This document shows positions 18,128 to 27,144 of a stretch of DNA of 64,000 nucleotides, piece after piece. The stretch is from positions 496,001 to 560,000 of the forward strand of contig JADJDJ010000002.1 in assembly GCA_016702745.1 (NCBI GenBank), written 5' to 3'. The DNA is from Chitinophagaceae bacterium. Lineage in GTDB: Bacteria > Bacteroidota > Bacteroidia > Chitinophagales > Chitinophagaceae. The number at the start of each line of letters is the position of its first letter. Within the stretch, counting starts at the first letter, position 1. The translations under genes and the position numbers were made by a program. Under the pieces are notes generated by a model. That model saw only the letters and a program-made list of their open reading frames with translations, ran no database searches and was not told where the DNA came from.

Positions 18128-21100
18128 ATGAAACCAACCGTTTTTTATACACTGTTTTTGGGGATTTTTCTGGCGGGCGGGGTGGCGGCGCAGGAACCGA
18201 GACTGGTGTTACCGGTAGGTCACAAGGGTGCAATTGTATCGGCTGAATTCACTAAAAATGGAAAATTGATTTTAACCTCCTCCAGGGATAACAGTTCTAA
18301 AGTATGGGATGCCAATACCGGTAAATTATTGTATACGATGGATGGGCTGACCAATCTAAATTTCACCCCGGGTTTCAGTAGTAATGATCAATTTATTTTC
18401 ACATCAGTTGCTGATTCTTTAGTAAAAGTATGGGAAACAAAAAGCAGTAAATTATTATATACGTTACGGGGTCATTCAGGAGCTGTTAAATCGGTAACCC
18501 TGAGCGAAGATCAAAAATATTTTTACACGGCTGCTGCTGATACTACAATCAGGATTTGGGAAGCAGGAACCGGAAAACTCTTCAAAACCTTCAATCTGGG
18601 GAGTACATATACTACTTATGCCGCATTTAGTCCGGATGGAAAAAAATTGATTACCTGTTCAAGAGGATATTCTTATCTCTGGGAATCAAATACCGGTAAG
18701 CTTTTACAGGTGCTGAACAGTAAACATGATGATGGAATAAAATCTGCTGTATTCAATCATAACGGCAGTTTAGTGATCACCATTTCTGAAGGCGGCTACT
18801 CAGCCTTATTATGGGATCTGAATCAGGGTAAACAGCTTTATAACCTGGCGGATAACGGCGAAAAAATTTATAACGCAGCTTTTAGTACTGATGGAAATAT
18901 TATCGTAACAAAATCACTTTTTGGTAATGTTAAAACACGCATTACATCAACCGGTGCTTTGCTTCATGTATATGAAGGGCGAACAGACTTTTTCAGTTAT
19001 GCAGCTATTAGCAATAATGGGAAGTATGTCGTGTCAGGATTGGAGAATGATACAGGGGTTATCTGGGATTCTACTTCCACAAGGCCTATACATGTCCTGA
19101 ATAACGGGAAAGGCGGAATTCTCCGTTTTTGTTTCAGTCCGGATGAAAAAAGAATCCTTATTACCCATTTTGACGGAACAGCGGTTATTTATGATATCGC
19201 TTCTGGTAAACTGTTAAATACGCTGCAAAGTCTTACGTATCCTGCAGATGAAGCCATAATAGCCGGGGAAGGAAAATACTTAATTTTTGCCACTGCCGAT
19301 ACAGCTGTTAAGATAGTGGAAGCAAAATCCGGTATACTGATCCATACAATACCAGGCAATTATCTGGAACTATACGAGCCCGGAAGGACTGATACGCATA
19401 AAAGCCTTTTGGCGGTACTGAATAATCAGGCAATACAGATTTGGGAAATAAGTTCCGGCCAAATGCTCCAGGAGCTGCGGGGTCATACAAACAGCATTTC
19501 GGCTGTTGCCTTCAGTTCAGACGGAAAAAAAATCGCTTCAGCTTCATATGACGGCAGTATAATAATCTGGGAAACGCTTACGGGTAAACAGGTCAGAATG
19601 CTCATTGGTCATAAAGCTGCTGTTTATTCAGTTGCATTTGCTGATAGTAACAGGTTTATCATTAGTGCTTCACGTGACCGTACAGCAAAAGTTTGGGATG
19701 CACAAACCGGAAAGATCAACCGGACATTTCAAATAATTGATAACAGTTTTAATACATCGGGGTTCGAAAAATATAAGACGCTGACAGATACGGAAGCAAA
19801 ATTTGTGATTACATTTTTCAGAGATATTGTCTGGGGTTTTTCAAATCTTAGAATCTGGGATAATCAAACAGGTAAACAGATTTCCATACAGGATAATTCA
19901 GATACAGAAATAAAAGAAATCAGTTTAATTCCCGGAACAAGACTCTTTGCCACTTTATCCGACACTGTTAAATTTCTCCGGATAAACACCGGAAAACAGC
20001 AAAATTACCTGCAAACCGTAAAAAATCAGATCTATGCTTTATCATTCAATGATGATGGTAAACTCATACTGGCTTTGTGTAATGGAGAAATAATAAAACT
20101 GGCGGATCAAAAAACCGGGAAAATTTTATTTGAATGGCAGGGTCACAGTAACAAAATTAATTCAGCCGCATTCGGACCAGGAAGTACAACCTTTGTTACA
20201 GCATCTGAAGATCATTCGAACAAATACTGGGAAATAAATAAAAGGCAACTCTTATATACAATGGTTTTCGTTGGCAAAACGGAATATTTTTGTCAGCTTC
20301 CTACCGGCTATTATCAAAGCACTCCCAATACATCTAAATTGCTGCATTATGTGGCAAAAGATTTGCGTTTGATTACATTCGAACAACTCGATGTTAAATA
20401 CAACCGTCCCGATAAAGTGCTCGAAGCCATCGGCAACACAGACACTGCATTGATCAAAAGTTATCGCAAGGCCTGGGAAAAACGGATCAAAAAACTGGGA
20501 ATCGATACAACTCAGTTCAGAGAAGGATACAGCGTACCAGAATGTGATTTTGTTAACAGGGATCAGATTGAAGCTGAACAAAAAACAGAGACAGTCCGGC
20601 TTCATATCAAAGCCAATGACAGTACCTACCTGCTGGATCGTTTCAATGTCTGGATCAATGAATCCCCCCTTTTCGGACAAAGAGGTATCAGCATCAGAAG
20701 AAAAAACAGCAATTCGCTTGATACGATCATCAGCATAAAACTTTCTCAGGGAGAAAACCGGATCGAATGCAGCATCACCAATGTGAATGGTACTGAAAGC
20801 TACCGGATGCCCTTATATGTCAACTACACACCGGCGGTAAAACAAAAAGAATCGCTGCGCTTTATCGGAATCGGTATTGACCGGTTTAGCGAAAAAGGGC
20901 ATGATCTGCAATACAGTGTGAAAGATATCCGCGATCTCTCCGCCAAACTCAAGGAGAAATATGGAAACGATATTCAGATTGATACGCTCTTTAATGAAAA
21001 TGTAAACAGCCGAAATGTTAGTGCACTCAAAACGCAACTGCAGCAAACAACGGTGAATGATAAAGTAATCCTGGCTTATTCCGGACATGGATTGCTGAGT

Positions 21101-21640
21101 AAAGACTATGATTATTATCTCTCCAGTTATACAATCAACTTCAGCAAGCCGGAACAAAACGGTCTCCCTTATGAAGTACTCGAAAACCTGCTCGACAGCA
21201 TTCCGGCCCGCCGAAAGTTGATGTTAATTGATGCCTGTCATAGTGGTGAGGTCGATAAAGAAGAAATGACAAGAATCAGCAATGCATCCGATTCCTTGCA
21301 AAAACAGGGGACCAAAGGTGGCAAACCAACTTACACCGGTAAAGCCACCCTCGGCATGAAAAACAGCTTTGAACTGATGCAATCCCTCTTTGTGAATGTG
21401 GGCAAAAGCACGGGCGCCACGGTGATCTCGGCGGCGGCGGGTACCCAGTTTGCACTCGAGCGTGGTGATTTAAAGAACGGAGTGTTTACTTATTCTATCC
21501 TGGAAGCGATGAATAAATATCCAACCATTAAAATCAGTGAGCTGAGGAAGATCGTGGGGGAGAGAGTGGAGAAACTAACTAACGGGTTGCAAAAACCTAC
21601 CAGCAGGAATGAAACTATTGCCACAGACTGGACCCTCTAA
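18128..21640 (+). CDS. Exported WD40-repeat protein with caspase-like domain, copy 2
   Basis: 1170 residues from the ATG at 18128, where the signal peptide begins (MKPTVFYTLFLGIFLAGGVAA, then Gln). About 14 WD40-like blades follow, with clear repeats near the start (LPVGHKGAIVSAEFT...SKVWDA; LRGHSGAVKSVTLS...IRIWEA) and again around residues 440-545 (LRGHTNSISAVAFSSDGKKIASAS). The linker carries KYNRPDKVLEAIG and LDRFNVWINESPLFGQRG. The C-terminal caspase fold has His-987 in YSGHG and Cys-1037 in DACHSG, so it should be catalytically competent. The gene is divergent from recA. Copy 3 starts 26 bases after its stop, so the two form a tandem pair. The WD40 half is more A/T-rich than the caspase half. 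Confidence 0.9.
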   Translation: MKPTVFYTLFLGIFLAGGVAAQEPRLVLPVGHKGAIVSAEFTKNGKLILTSSRDNSSKVWDANTGKLLYTMDGLTNLNFTPGFSSNDQFIFTSVADSLVKVWETKSSKLLYTLRGHSGAVKSVTLSEDQKYFYTAAADTTIRIWEAGTGKLFKTFNLGSTYTTYAAFSPDGKKLITCSRGYSYLWESNTGKLLQVLNSKHDDGIKSAVFNHNGSLVITISEGGYSALLWDLNQGKQLYNLADNGEKIYNAAFSTDGNIIVTKSLFGNVKTRITSTGALLHVYEGRTDFFSYAAISNNGKYVVSGLENDTGVIWDSTSTRPIHVLNNGKGGILRFCFSPDEKRILITHFDGTAVIYDIASGKLLNTLQSLTYPADEAIIAGEGKYLIFATADTAVKIVEAKSGILIHTIPGNYLELYEPGRTDTHKSLLAVLNNQAIQIWEISSGQMLQELRGHTNSISAVAFSSDGKKIASASYDGSIIIWETLTGKQVRMLIGHKAAVYSVAFADSNRFIISASRDRTAKVWDAQTGKINRTFQIIDNSFNTSGFEKYKTLTDTEAKFVITFFRDIVWGFSNLRIWDNQTGKQISIQDNSDTEIKEISLIPGTRLFATLSDTVKFLRINTGKQQNYLQTVKNQIYALSFNDDGKLILALCNGEIIKLADQKTGKILFEWQGHSNKINSAAFGPGSTTFVTASEDHSNKYWEINKRQLLYTMVFVGKTEYFCQLPTGYYQSTPNTSKLLHYVAKDLRLITFEQLDVKYNRPDKVLEAIGNTDTALIKSYRKAWEKRIKKLGIDTTQFREGYSVPECDFVNRDQIEAEQKTETVRLHIKANDSTYLLDRFNVWINESPLFGQRGISIRRKNSNSLDTIISIKLSQGENRIECSITNVNGTESYRMPLYVNYTPAVKQKESLRFIGIGIDRFSEKGHDLQYSVKDIRDLSAKLKEKYGNDIQIDTLFNENVNSRNVSALKTQLQQTTVNDKVILAYSGHGLLSKDYDYYLSSYTINFSKPEQNGLPYEVLENLLDSIPARRKLMLIDACHSGEVDKEEMTRISNASDSLQKQGTKGGKPTYTGKATLGMKNSFELMQSLFVNVGKSTGATVISAAAGTQFALERGDLKNGVFTYSILEAMNKYPTIKISELRKIVGERVEKLTNGLQKPTSRNETIATDWTL

Positions 21641-21643
21641 GCC

Positions 21644-21652
21644 TATCTTTAC
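21644..21652 (+). promoter_or_regulatory. Candidate -7 promoter box in front of WD40-caspase 3
   Basis: TATCTTTAC, close to TAnnTTTG, lies in the 26-bp gap between the two tandem caspase genes. The same nonamer occurs 4 bases before the glucosaminidase ATG at 26601. It suggests that copy 3 can be transcribed independently with a very short leader. Confidence 0.35.
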
Positions 21653-21666
21653 AAATGCATTTATTC

Positions 21667-24600
21667 ATGAGTAAAACGAGATTGTTGCTGTTGGTCTTTT
21701 GCCTGCTTGCGTCCCTTCATGGTATATCCCAATTAGAAACTGTGCCGCAATCTTATTCGAAAGCCTTTATCACCCATGCCATCTATAGCCGGGCACAACA
21801 GATCATTGCACAGTCTGAGTACAGGGTTAGTCGCCTGAGCATTTTCGATGCCAAATCAAAACTGAAGATCACGGATTTGCCCACAGATAGTCCGGTGATC
21901 GGACTGGCAACAGACTCATCCGGAAAATTCATTGTAGCCGCTACCGAAAGAGGAAGTATCCTTTTCATTGATACCCGCTCTCTCAGCATCACCCGTACGA
22001 TCAGGGCCAATGCCGTTGTCGGCGGGGATTATTTTGTTTTTCTGTCTTACCTGCCCATGTATTTCACGAAGGAACACCTGTATTTTACCGGTTATGTGGA
22101 CCGGGCAGACAGTTCCTACAAAGGCAATTACCGGTCCGCTGCCAAACCGGATATCACTGAGTATTATATCTACCGCTATCAACCAACTACCAATGAACTG
22201 ACAGTCTATTCCAAACATGGTTCCAATAAGCCTTACGCTTTTTTCCGCGATCCCCGAAAACAGGAACTGCAACTGCTGGCAGAAAAGAAAATGATCCTGT
22301 TTAATTTAAAGACAGGAAAAACAGACACCAGCCTTTCCACCCGCCTCCTCGGACTTAGTAATTTTCAGACTTCCTTTCATTTCCTGGATGGCCTTTCTCA
22401 AAACAGATTAGGTATCCTGGAGGATAACGATTATCATCTAAGGATCTATCATCCCCAAACCCTTCAACTCACCGATTCCATTCCCAATCTTTATCGCTTC
22501 ATGCCATTACCCGATGGCAGGCTCCTCTACCAGGGAACCGACCGTTATTTTTATACTTACCGGTTTGATACCAGAAAATCATCACTGCTTTCGCCCGACT
22601 CAATTGATTTCAGACCCTGGTGTTATGCATTACTGGATCTGCAAGAGGGAATGATTGGCACGGTTACAGCCAGCGGACTCGGAACCGTAAATATCAATCA
22701 GGCAACCATTCAGTTTCCGCCAGCTACTACTGAACCCCTGCCCTGGGGACTATGTGTTACCGGCCCTTCTACATTGGTGTATGGCACGGAAAATAAAATC
22801 TATGAATTTGATTTTGGCGGATTACAGATGAAAAGAGAACTGGCTAAAATGACGGGGAGTATTAAGCATTGCCTTTTTGCTTCATCTCCACAACCCCGGT
22901 TGATTGTCACCACAGTTGAATATGATAGCAGGGGGAGCCTGCTCAGTGATTCAGTATTTGCAATCGATTATGCCAGCGGTAAAAAAATCTGGAGCTATGA
23001 CCTGCGCCAGACCAAACTCGATAATATCCGGCTGAGTAATGATGGTTCCCGTTTACTCTTACTCACAGGTTGGTCAACTGTAATCATACTGGATGTAAAA
23101 GATGGGAAACCGGTTGACCGGTATAGTTCTGCTGATCGGATCTATGGGGCCAACTTCAAAGGAAACCGTAATGATTTGTACAGCGGAATGGTGGCAAAAG
23201 ATGGACAATACCATATCCAGGGATTCTCAGGCACTGTTGCACCCTTTAGTTATAAGTATTTGGAATCACATTATCCATTCCGCGTTTTTGAAATGGATAA
23301 AGAAGGCAAATATGCAGCGGTTGCTTACCCGGAAGACAGTCGTTTTTATGTGATCCAGCTTGGACAGGGCATGCCCATGCGGGAAGTGCAAAAAAATGCC
23401 AGAGTGATGGCCTTTAGTCCGGATAATAAATGGCTGGCTTCAGGATCATTTAGCGGCGGGTTGATTAAACTATATTCCTTTCCTTCCCTGCAACCGGTAT
23501 TGGAATTAAAATGCGGAGTGGGAAAAGTATTTGATCTTGTTTTTTCCAGAGATGCGAAATTGTTATTTGCCACATTAGAAGACGGCCATATCAGCCTCAT
23601 CAATATTCGGGAGAAGAAAAAAGCAGCCGACCTGATTCTCACGGGAAATAATTTCCTGGTACAAACGGAGGGAGGTTACTATGCAGCCAGCAAAACACAG
23701 GTGAATGATATCGGTCTGAGAAAAGACAATCGCTGTTACCCCATCAGCAATGCCGATCTTAAATTTAACCGGCCTGATCTGATTTTAAAGGAAAGCGGGG
23801 TCACTGATTCTTTACTCTTGCAGGCTTACAGTAAAGCCTATCAGAAAAGAATTCGTAAATCCGGGATTGATCCGACATTGCTCGACAATTTTAATAGTTT
23901 TCCGGAAGCGCAGATCAGTAACCCCCGGCAGATACCCGGATCTACAAATAATACCAGCTGCAAAATTCCTGTGCGTTTTATTTCAAACGGCAGCCCGTTG
24001 AAAACTTTCAATATCTGGGTAGATCAGGTTCCCCTTTTTGGGGCGGCCGGAATAACCATCGCAGCCGGAAAAAGAAAGCAGATGGATACCATTATAACAG
24101 TCCCGCTGATTCCGGGAAAAAACCTGATTGAAGCAGAATGCACGAGCATGGATGGAATCCGTAGTATCCGTGAACAGGTCAGTATTCAATGTAAGGCAGA
24201 TGCTGGTTCCAAAACATGGTTTATTGGTATCGGAATTGACCGGTTTTCTGAAAAAGGGCATGATTTGAATTACAGTGTGAAAGATATCCGTGACCTGGCT
24301 GCCAAATGCCGGGAAAGATTCGGGGAAACACTGAGCATCGATACCTTATTCAATGAAGCCGTCAGCAGCAGTGCTGTAAAAGCACTCAGAACAAAGATGA
24401 AAAAAACAGCTGCTAATGACAGAGTAATCATTGCGTATTCCGGTCATGGTTTGCTGAGTAAGGATTTCGATTATTACCTGAGTACCTACAGCGTGAACTT
24501 TGATCATCCCGAACAAAACGGACTGGCATATGAAGAGCTGGAAAGCCTGCTGGATAGTATCCCCGCCCGTAAGAAATTAATGCTGATTGATGCCTGTCAT

Positions 24601-24999
24601 AGCGGGGAAGTGGATAAGGAAGAAATGACCCGCATAGAGGCAGCAGCAGATAGTTTGCAACAGGAAGGTACCAAGGGGGGCGAACCCAGGTATACCGGTA
24701 AAACCGTATTGGGGATGAAGAATAGTTTTGAACTGATGCAATCGCTCTTTGTCAATGTGGGGCGCAGTACCGGTGCCACCATTATTTCTGCAGCAGCAGG
24801 TACCCAGTTTGCATTGGAACGAGGTGATTTGAAAAATGGGGTGTTTACGTATAGTATTTTGGAAGCGCTGAATAAATATCCTTCCATAAAAATCAGTGAG
24901 TTGAAAAAAATAGTAGGGGAGAGAGTGGAGCAAATAACGAAGGGATTGCAAAAACCGACGAGCAGGAGTGAAGTGATGGCGGTGGATTGGAGGTTTTAA
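21667..24999 (+). CDS. Exported beta-propeller protein with caspase-like domain, copy 3
   Basis: 1110 residues from the ATG at 21667 (MSKTRLLLLVFCLLASLHG, cleavage before Gln). An ATG at 21655 adds four residues and sits next to a -7-like box at 21644-21652. The N-terminal 700 residues are probably propeller repeats, but the WD signature is largely lost and GH...WD pairs are rare, so it is the most diverged propeller of the four paralogues. The linker motif is KFNRPDLILKESG and the sandwich segment is FNIWVDQVPLFGAAG. The caspase domain keeps His-927 (YSGHG) and Cys-977 (DACHSG) and is nearly identical in pattern to copy 2. A strong recognition surface difference with a conserved protease would fit different partners for a shared activity. 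A dispersed repeat follows immediately. Confidence 0.88.
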   Translation: MSKTRLLLLVFCLLASLHGISQLETVPQSYSKAFITHAIYSRAQQIIAQSEYRVSRLSIFDAKSKLKITDLPTDSPVIGLATDSSGKFIVAATERGSILFIDTRSLSITRTIRANAVVGGDYFVFLSYLPMYFTKEHLYFTGYVDRADSSYKGNYRSAAKPDITEYYIYRYQPTTNELTVYSKHGSNKPYAFFRDPRKQELQLLAEKKMILFNLKTGKTDTSLSTRLLGLSNFQTSFHFLDGLSQNRLGILEDNDYHLRIYHPQTLQLTDSIPNLYRFMPLPDGRLLYQGTDRYFYTYRFDTRKSSLLSPDSIDFRPWCYALLDLQEGMIGTVTASGLGTVNINQATIQFPPATTEPLPWGLCVTGPSTLVYGTENKIYEFDFGGLQMKRELAKMTGSIKHCLFASSPQPRLIVTTVEYDSRGSLLSDSVFAIDYASGKKIWSYDLRQTKLDNIRLSNDGSRLLLLTGWSTVIILDVKDGKPVDRYSSADRIYGANFKGNRNDLYSGMVAKDGQYHIQGFSGTVAPFSYKYLESHYPFRVFEMDKEGKYAAVAYPEDSRFYVIQLGQGMPMREVQKNARVMAFSPDNKWLASGSFSGGLIKLYSFPSLQPVLELKCGVGKVFDLVFSRDAKLLFATLEDGHISLINIREKKKAADLILTGNNFLVQTEGGYYAASKTQVNDIGLRKDNRCYPISNADLKFNRPDLILKESGVTDSLLLQAYSKAYQKRIRKSGIDPTLLDNFNSFPEAQISNPRQIPGSTNNTSCKIPVRFISNGSPLKTFNIWVDQVPLFGAAGITIAAGKRKQMDTIITVPLIPGKNLIEAECTSMDGIRSIREQVSIQCKADAGSKTWFIGIGIDRFSEKGHDLNYSVKDIRDLAAKCRERFGETLSIDTLFNEAVSSSAVKALRTKMKKTAANDRVIIAYSGHGLLSKDFDYYLSTYSVNFDHPEQNGLAYEELESLLDSIPARKKLMLIDACHSGEVDKEEMTRIEAAADSLQQEGTKGGEPRYTGKTVLGMKNSFELMQSLFVNVGRSTGATIISAAAGTQFALERGDLKNGVFTYSILEALNKYPSIKISELKKIVGERVEQITKGLQKPTSRSEVMAVDWRF

Positions 25000-25285
25000 C
25001 CGCAGGAGGCGCAGAGAGAGACTTAACCGCGAAGACACGAAGGCGCGAGGAAACGCGAAGAGGATTTCACGCTCGAAGAGTCCTGTGGACAAAGATGCAA
25101 AGGCGCAAAGAATTTACTTGTAAAGACGCAAAGGATTTCTCGCAGCGGGCGCTGAGGAGCAGCGGCGCAGCGATCCTTTTATTATTAGACAACTTGTATA
25201 AACTTGCGAATCCTAGCGTCCTTGCGTCTTAGCGGTTAAACTTCTCTGCGTAAACTCTGCACCTCTTTTCTCTGCGGTGAAAAAA
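24998..25285. repeat. Dispersed 'CGCAAAGACGC' repeat block, instance 1
   Basis: Imperfect repeats of AACCGCGAAGACACGAAGG / AAAGACGCAAAGG type run in one direction. Their complement (GCGTCCTTGCGTCTTAGCGG) runs back at 25217-25236, so the block can fold on itself. It fills the gap between WD40-caspase 3 and the convergent DoxX-like gene. Open frames inside it (Arg/Lys-rich translations such as KTRRREETRR) are artefacts of the repeat. Three related blocks occur near 36.2, 56.1 and 61.7 kb. Confidence 0.8.
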
Positions 25286-25339
25286 AATCCCCCTTCCGAA
25301 TGTTCTCCGGAAAAACAATTACTTCACCATCCAACAAAT

Positions 25340-25747
25340 TCAATCCGCTTCTTCCAAATGAAAATGCTGGTGATGGGCCCCTGCCGCAATATGCAATGCA
25401 AATCCCATAATGGCCGTATCCTTCAGAATATTGATCAGGGCCATCTGCCGCATTTCCTTATCTCCCGCATCCATATAATTTGGTACATGGATCGTCAGAA
25501 TGAAAATGATTAGCAAAACAGCCAGCAGGTACCCGGTGAATTTTACATACTGGTTGGTCATAAAAGAAAGTCCCACCAGTACAAATGCCGCTCCCACTAT
25601 ATAGGCCCACTTGATACCGCCTATTAAGGAAGGAGGAACATATACCAGTAAATCCCTCGGATACATAAAATGAAAGATGCCAAATGCAATCAGCACCAGT
25701 GACAAGAGGTAAATCGCTACTCTTGATACAATATGATAATGCTTCAT
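25340..25747 (-). CDS. DoxX-like small membrane protein
   Basis: 135 residues from the ATG at 25747 (MKHYHIVSRVAIYLLSLVL). The longer open frame upstream is not conserved-looking. Four hydrophobic helices are visible: about 10-25, 45-62, 70-90 and 108-125. The pattern AFGIFHFMYPRDLLVYVPP followed by IVGAAFVLVGLSFM fits the DoxX/DoxD-like four-helix family. The tail is His-rich (AGAHHQHFHLEE). The family is loosely linked to respiratory or redox membrane complexes; the role here is unknown. The PAP2-like gene upstream on the same strand ends 73 bases before it. Confidence 0.65.
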   Translation of the reverse strand: MKHYHIVSRVAIYLLSLVLIAFGIFHFMYPRDLLVYVPPSLIGGIKWAYIVGAAFVLVGLSFMTNQYVKFTGYLLAVLLIIFILTIHVPNYMDAGDKEMRQMALINILKDTAIMGFALHIAAGAHHQHFHLEEAD

Positions 25748-25820
25748 GAGAGGATTATTTATCAAAAGGTAACTTATCCCCCATGTAATTATACTGATCT
25801 GGCTCAGTAGTCCCTTTGGC

Positions 25821-26516
25821 TCAGGCGAAAATATGGGCAATCAGCATGGAAGCTGCTCCTAAAACCAGTCCGCCATAGATCTCCACCGGGTGGTGGTCAG
25901 ACACAATCAGCCTTGAAGTACAGGTAATACCCGTGATCAGAAAAGCCATTGATAAATAGATCCCCAGATTCAGGTCACCGGCCAGGGCCATCAGCACCAT
26001 GAAGCAGAGCATCAATCCCACAGAAATCGCATGCAGACTCACTTTCATGATGATATTACCCAGCAATGCCAGCGAAGCAGAAATCCAGATGGCCAGGGTT
26101 AATTGTACAGAAGCTTTGGGATAATCCGGCAGGTTACGCCATACATACCAGATCCAGAAATACCAGATGCCACAGGCGACCAACGGAATGATACGGTCCT
26201 TTTGGCTATGTAACTGGAAACTACTGATGAATTTCAGTGCTTTTAATAATAATACCGTGACGATCGGAAAGAAACAGAACATCACAAATGCCTGAATCAT
26301 CACTTTGGTTTTGTCCATCCCGGAAAAACCTGCAAAAAGATAAGGATGCCGGTATAACATGAACCAGACCAGCAGTACCGGTATAAAAACCGGGTGGAAT
26401 AACCAGGAAAAAAAGCGGGCAGCCATCCGGATAACGGGCGGTTGCGGAGAAAGCCCTCCCTCTCTGAATTCTTTCAGTCCTTCCTGTTTATCAACCACTA
26501 ATCTGCTGTTCATCAT
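25821..26516 (-). CDS. PAP2-like membrane protein (phosphatidic acid phosphatase superfamily, degenerate)
   Basis: 231 residues from the ATG at 26516 (MMNSRLVVDKQEG). The open frame can be extended only to a TTG. Six hydrophobic segments follow. The C-terminal part resembles the PAP2 motifs: KDRIIPL as motif 1, SLHAISVG in place of PSGH, and SRLIVSDHHPVEIYGG as the SR-x5-H motif. The motif-2 Ser/Gly and the final Asp are altered, so activity is uncertain. Lipid or undecaprenyl-phosphate phosphatase is the nearest guess. It is divergent from the glucosaminidase gene. Confidence 0.65.
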   Translation of the reverse strand: MMNSRLVVDKQEGLKEFREGGLSPQPPVIRMAARFFSWLFHPVFIPVLLVWFMLYRHPYLFAGFSGMDKTKVMIQAFVMFCFFPIVTVLLLKALKFISSFQLHSQKDRIIPLVACGIWYFWIWYVWRNLPDYPKASVQLTLAIWISASLALLGNIIMKVSLHAISVGLMLCFMVLMALAGDLNLGIYLSMAFLITGITCTSRLIVSDHHPVEIYGGLVLGAASMLIAHIFA

Positions 26517-26588
26517 CCGGTTTTTGTCCTGCAAAAGTAAAGCAATTCATCCCTTGACCCCTCACTATGTGCCTTGCATTTGAAATGT

Positions 26589-26597
26589 TATCTTTAC
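26589..26597 (+). promoter_or_regulatory. Candidate -7 promoter box of the glucosaminidase-SGNH-MBOAT operon
   Basis: TATCTTTAC ends 3 bases before the ATG at 26601, identical to the box at 21644. If functional, the mRNA would be leaderless or nearly so from 26601. Confidence 0.35.
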
Positions 26598-26600
26598 AGC

Positions 26601-27134
26601 ATGTCTGCCTTAATCAGTACAGATAATCAATCAGTTAAGCCTTGCCGTCCCCGGCAAAAAATGACCGTACGCACCGGACTGATGCTGGTTCTGACCTGCT
26701 GCCTGCTTTCCGGTACAGGATGGTCACAAAAAGCATTTATTCAGCAATACCGACCCCTGGCAGATTCCCTTTCCACCGAATATGGGGTTCCGGCTTCCGT
26801 TATCCTGGGAGTGGCCATCGTGGAATCTGGATCAGGAACAAGCCGGAACTGCAAACTGCTGAACAATTTTTTCGGTATCGTCGGAAAAAACGACCTGCAA
26901 AAGACAAAAGGAATCAAATCCCGCTATAAACAATACCCCAATGCCACTGCATCTTTCGCGGATTTTTGTAAACTGCAGTCCAGAAAGAAATATTACAATA
27001 AGCTCAAGGGGAATATGGACTATAAAGTCTGGTTAGAAGCCATCAGCAAGAGCGGTTATTCCGAAGCACCGGCTACCTGGAAGCAAAGAGTCGGCGACGC
27101 CATTAAGAAAAATAAATTATCCGCCACCCGATAG
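26601..27134 (+). CDS. Exported glucosaminidase-domain peptidoglycan hydrolase
   Basis: 177 residues from the ATG at 26601. A second candidate start (MTVRTGLMLVLTCC) begins exactly at the signal peptide, which ends TGWS before Gln. The mature part is a glucosaminidase (FlgJ/LytG-like) domain: YGVPASVILGVAIVESGSGTS holds the catalytic Glu, then NNFFGIVGK and YPNATASFADFC. It should cut beta-1,4 links to N-acetylglucosamine in peptidoglycan. It is only about 120 residues of domain, near the lower end for the family. It starts an operon: the SGNH gene follows after 10 bases and the MBOAT gene after a further 7, suggesting coordinated cell-wall modification. Confidence 0.85.
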   Translation: MSALISTDNQSVKPCRPRQKMTVRTGLMLVLTCCLLSGTGWSQKAFIQQYRPLADSLSTEYGVPASVILGVAIVESGSGTSRNCKLLNNFFGIVGKNDLQKTKGIKSRYKQYPNATASFADFCKLQSRKKYYNKLKGNMDYKVWLEAISKSGYSEAPATWKQRVGDAIKKNKLSATR

Positions 27135-27144
27135 ACGATCCAAT

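Noticed and set aside
24987..25232. Open frame rich in Arg/Lys (KTRRREETRR)
   Set aside because: It is a translation of the dispersed intergenic repeat and begins inside the WD40-caspase 3 gene.
24998..25285. CRISPR array
   Set aside because: The units vary in length and sequence, run in both directions and have no regular spacers or cas genes.
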